This document shows positions 4,705 to 5,634 of a stretch of 5,634 nt of DNA, piece by piece. Position 1 is the stretch's first letter. Every line of letters starts with the position of its first letter. The DNA lies in NCBI GenBank assembly GCA_002474405.1, contig DLQW01000007.1, positions 277-5,910 of the forward strand, written 5' to 3'. The notes below the pieces were generated by a model that saw only the letters and a program-made list of their open reading frames with translations, ran no database searches and was not told the origin of the DNA. Made by a program: the position numbers and the translations under genes. Origin of the DNA: Christensenella sp. UBA7597 (GTDB taxonomy: Bacteria; Bacillota; Clostridia; Christensenellales; Borkfalkiaceae).

Positions 4705-5590
4705 ATACGTAAATACCTCCCGCGCCGCAGGGCAGAGAAATCCCCTCCTCCGTGGCGACGCCCACTTCGTACGCGTCCGTTTTACCCGCGCCGAATTTTT
4801 CTTTTCCCAGCGCCGCGCCGAGCGTTAATTGCAATATGTTGTCAAGCACCATCGGCTGCAACCCCGTGGTGTAAGAATTGATGAGGAAAAACAGCGGATC
4901 GTCCGAAAGCACCTTCGCGCACAACGCCACGAAATCGTATAAATCCGTTTCGATTTTCCACATTTCTCCGTTCGGACCTCTCCCGTACGAGGGCGGGTCC
5001 ATGATAATCGCGTCGTATTTGTTCCCGCGGCGGATTTCCCGCTGCACAAACTTGAAGCAGTCGTCCACGATATACCGCACGCCCGTTTCTATGCCGGAAA
5101 GGTGCACGTTTTCGCCCGCGCGCTCCACCATGCCTTTCGCCGCGTCCACGTGCGTAACGCTCGCCCCCGCTTTCGCGCAAGCAACCGTCGCGCCGCCCGT
5201 ATAGGCAAACAGATTTAAAACTTTCACGTCCTTTCCCGCCGCTTTCCGCCGCGAAATCAGTTCGTGCATCGTCTCCCAGTTCACCGCCTGTTCGGGGAAA
5301 AGCCCCGTGTGCTTGAACCCCATCGGCTTGATTTTAAACGTCAGACCGAGTTTTTCGTACGAGATATTCCACTCCGGCGGAAACGGCTTTAAAATCGTCC
5401 AGCCGCCGCCCCCTTTCTCGCTGCGCTTATAGTACGCGTTCAGCTTCGGATACGCAAACATATCCGTCTGCGCGTGCCATATCGCCTGCGGATCGGGGCG
5501 CAGCAGATACACGTCTTTCCACCGCTCCAGCTTATATCCGTCGCCCGTGGCGATTACGGAATAATCTTTCCAGTCCCGCGCGATTTTCAT
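4691..5590 (-). CDS. Class I SAM-dependent RNA methyltransferase, RlmI-like (COG1092 type)
   Basis: 299 aa with a complete Rossmann-type methyltransferase domain. GLFPEQAVNWETM (96-108) is the typical block before the domain. The SAM-binding motif I is VLNLFAYTGGA (124-134), the acidic residue after strand 2 is D149 (HVDAAKGM), and D178-equivalent contacts may come from VDDCFKF (175-181). The catalytic-type motif IV is DPPSYGRG (198-205). This pattern belongs to the rRNA cytosine-C5 methyltransferases related to RlmI. The N-terminal 95 residues are not a PUA domain of the usual RlmI kind, so it is a shorter relative and the substrate is uncertain; 23S rRNA is a reasonable inference. The ATG at 5590 overlaps the upstream stop as ATGA, with GGTGA 7 nt before it. 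The 3' end overlaps the pseudouridine synthase gene by 14 nt, linking two RNA-modifying enzymes in one operon. Confidence 0.9.
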   Translation of the reverse strand: MKIARDWKDYSVIATGDGYKLERWKDVYLLRPDPQAIWHAQTDMFAYPKLNAYYKRSEKGGGGWTILKPFPPEWNISYEKLGLTFKIKPMGFKHTGLFPEQAVNWETMHELISRRKAAGKDVKVLNLFAYTGGATVACAKAGASVTHVDAAKGMVERAGENVHLSGIETGVRYIVDDCFKFVQREIRRGNKYDAIIMDPPSYGRGPNGEMWKIETDLYDFVALCAKVLSDDPLFFLINSYTTGLQPMVLDNILQLTLGAALGKEKFGAGKTDAYEVGVATEEGISLPCGAGGIYVYGGR

Positions 5591-5634
5591 TCCGCTTTCA
5601 CCAAAGTCAACGTCGCTTTTTCGCCGTTAATATC
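5587..5634 (-). CDS. 3' end of an unidentified upstream gene
   Basis: The frame open from the window edge encodes DINGEKATLTLVKAE followed by TGA (5589-5587). The stop overlaps the methyltransferase ATG as ATGA, the signature of translational coupling, so this is very likely the last 15 codons of the preceding operon gene. The fragment is too short to name: it looks like a terminal beta-strand and a short charged tail. Confidence 0.65.
   Translation of the reverse strand, partial: DINGEKATLTLVKAE

Noticed and set aside
1..5634. CRISPR array, tRNA or rRNA genes
   Set aside because: I saw no regularly spaced repeat longer than the tandem terminators, no cloverleaf-like CCA-ending segment and no rRNA-like stretch.

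Overview
The window looks like chromosome of an uncultured, moderately GC-rich Firmicute (Clostridia), probably gut-associated. This is an inference from the Gram-positive type Shine-Dalgarno sequences, a good vegetative-type promoter (TTGACA, 17 bp, TAAAAT), a long secreted acidic beta-rich protein with a Gram-positive-style signal peptide, and the family types of the two RNA-modification genes. No marker gene fixes the taxon. All supported genes lie on the minus strand, so transcription runs from the right edge to the left.

Right part (about 5634 to 3856): the last 15 codons of an unidentified gene, then an RlmI-like SAM-dependent methyltransferase (COG1092 type), then an RluA-family pseudouridine synthase. 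Each junction overlaps (ATGA, then 14 nt), so this is one translationally coupled operon, most likely for modification of ribosomal or other structural RNA.

Middle part (about 3776 to 2360): a compact 1.4-kb module. In transcription order it has two tandem related intrinsic terminators, a 56-aa ribbon-helix-helix protein, a 115-aa unknown protein, a 70-aa unknown protein, and a 102-aa protein whose C-terminal half resembles the tail of a DDE transposase/integrase (YNNRPHSSL). A strong hairpin terminator follows. The genes are packed with 17 nt, 7 nt and a 4-nt ATGA overlap. An exact 15-bp direct repeat (ATTTAGCGAAAAACG) brackets the module at 2360-2374 and 3762-3776. A small mobile or cargo island inserted between the synthase gene and the surface-protein gene would explain this, but no recombinase gene is present.

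Left part (2355 to 1): a promoter with a pair of 11-bp direct repeats exactly 21 bp apart, a leader of about 150 nt, and the first 724 codons of a secreted, repeat-containing surface protein that runs off the window. The module and the surface-protein promoter are the least ordinary parts of the window.
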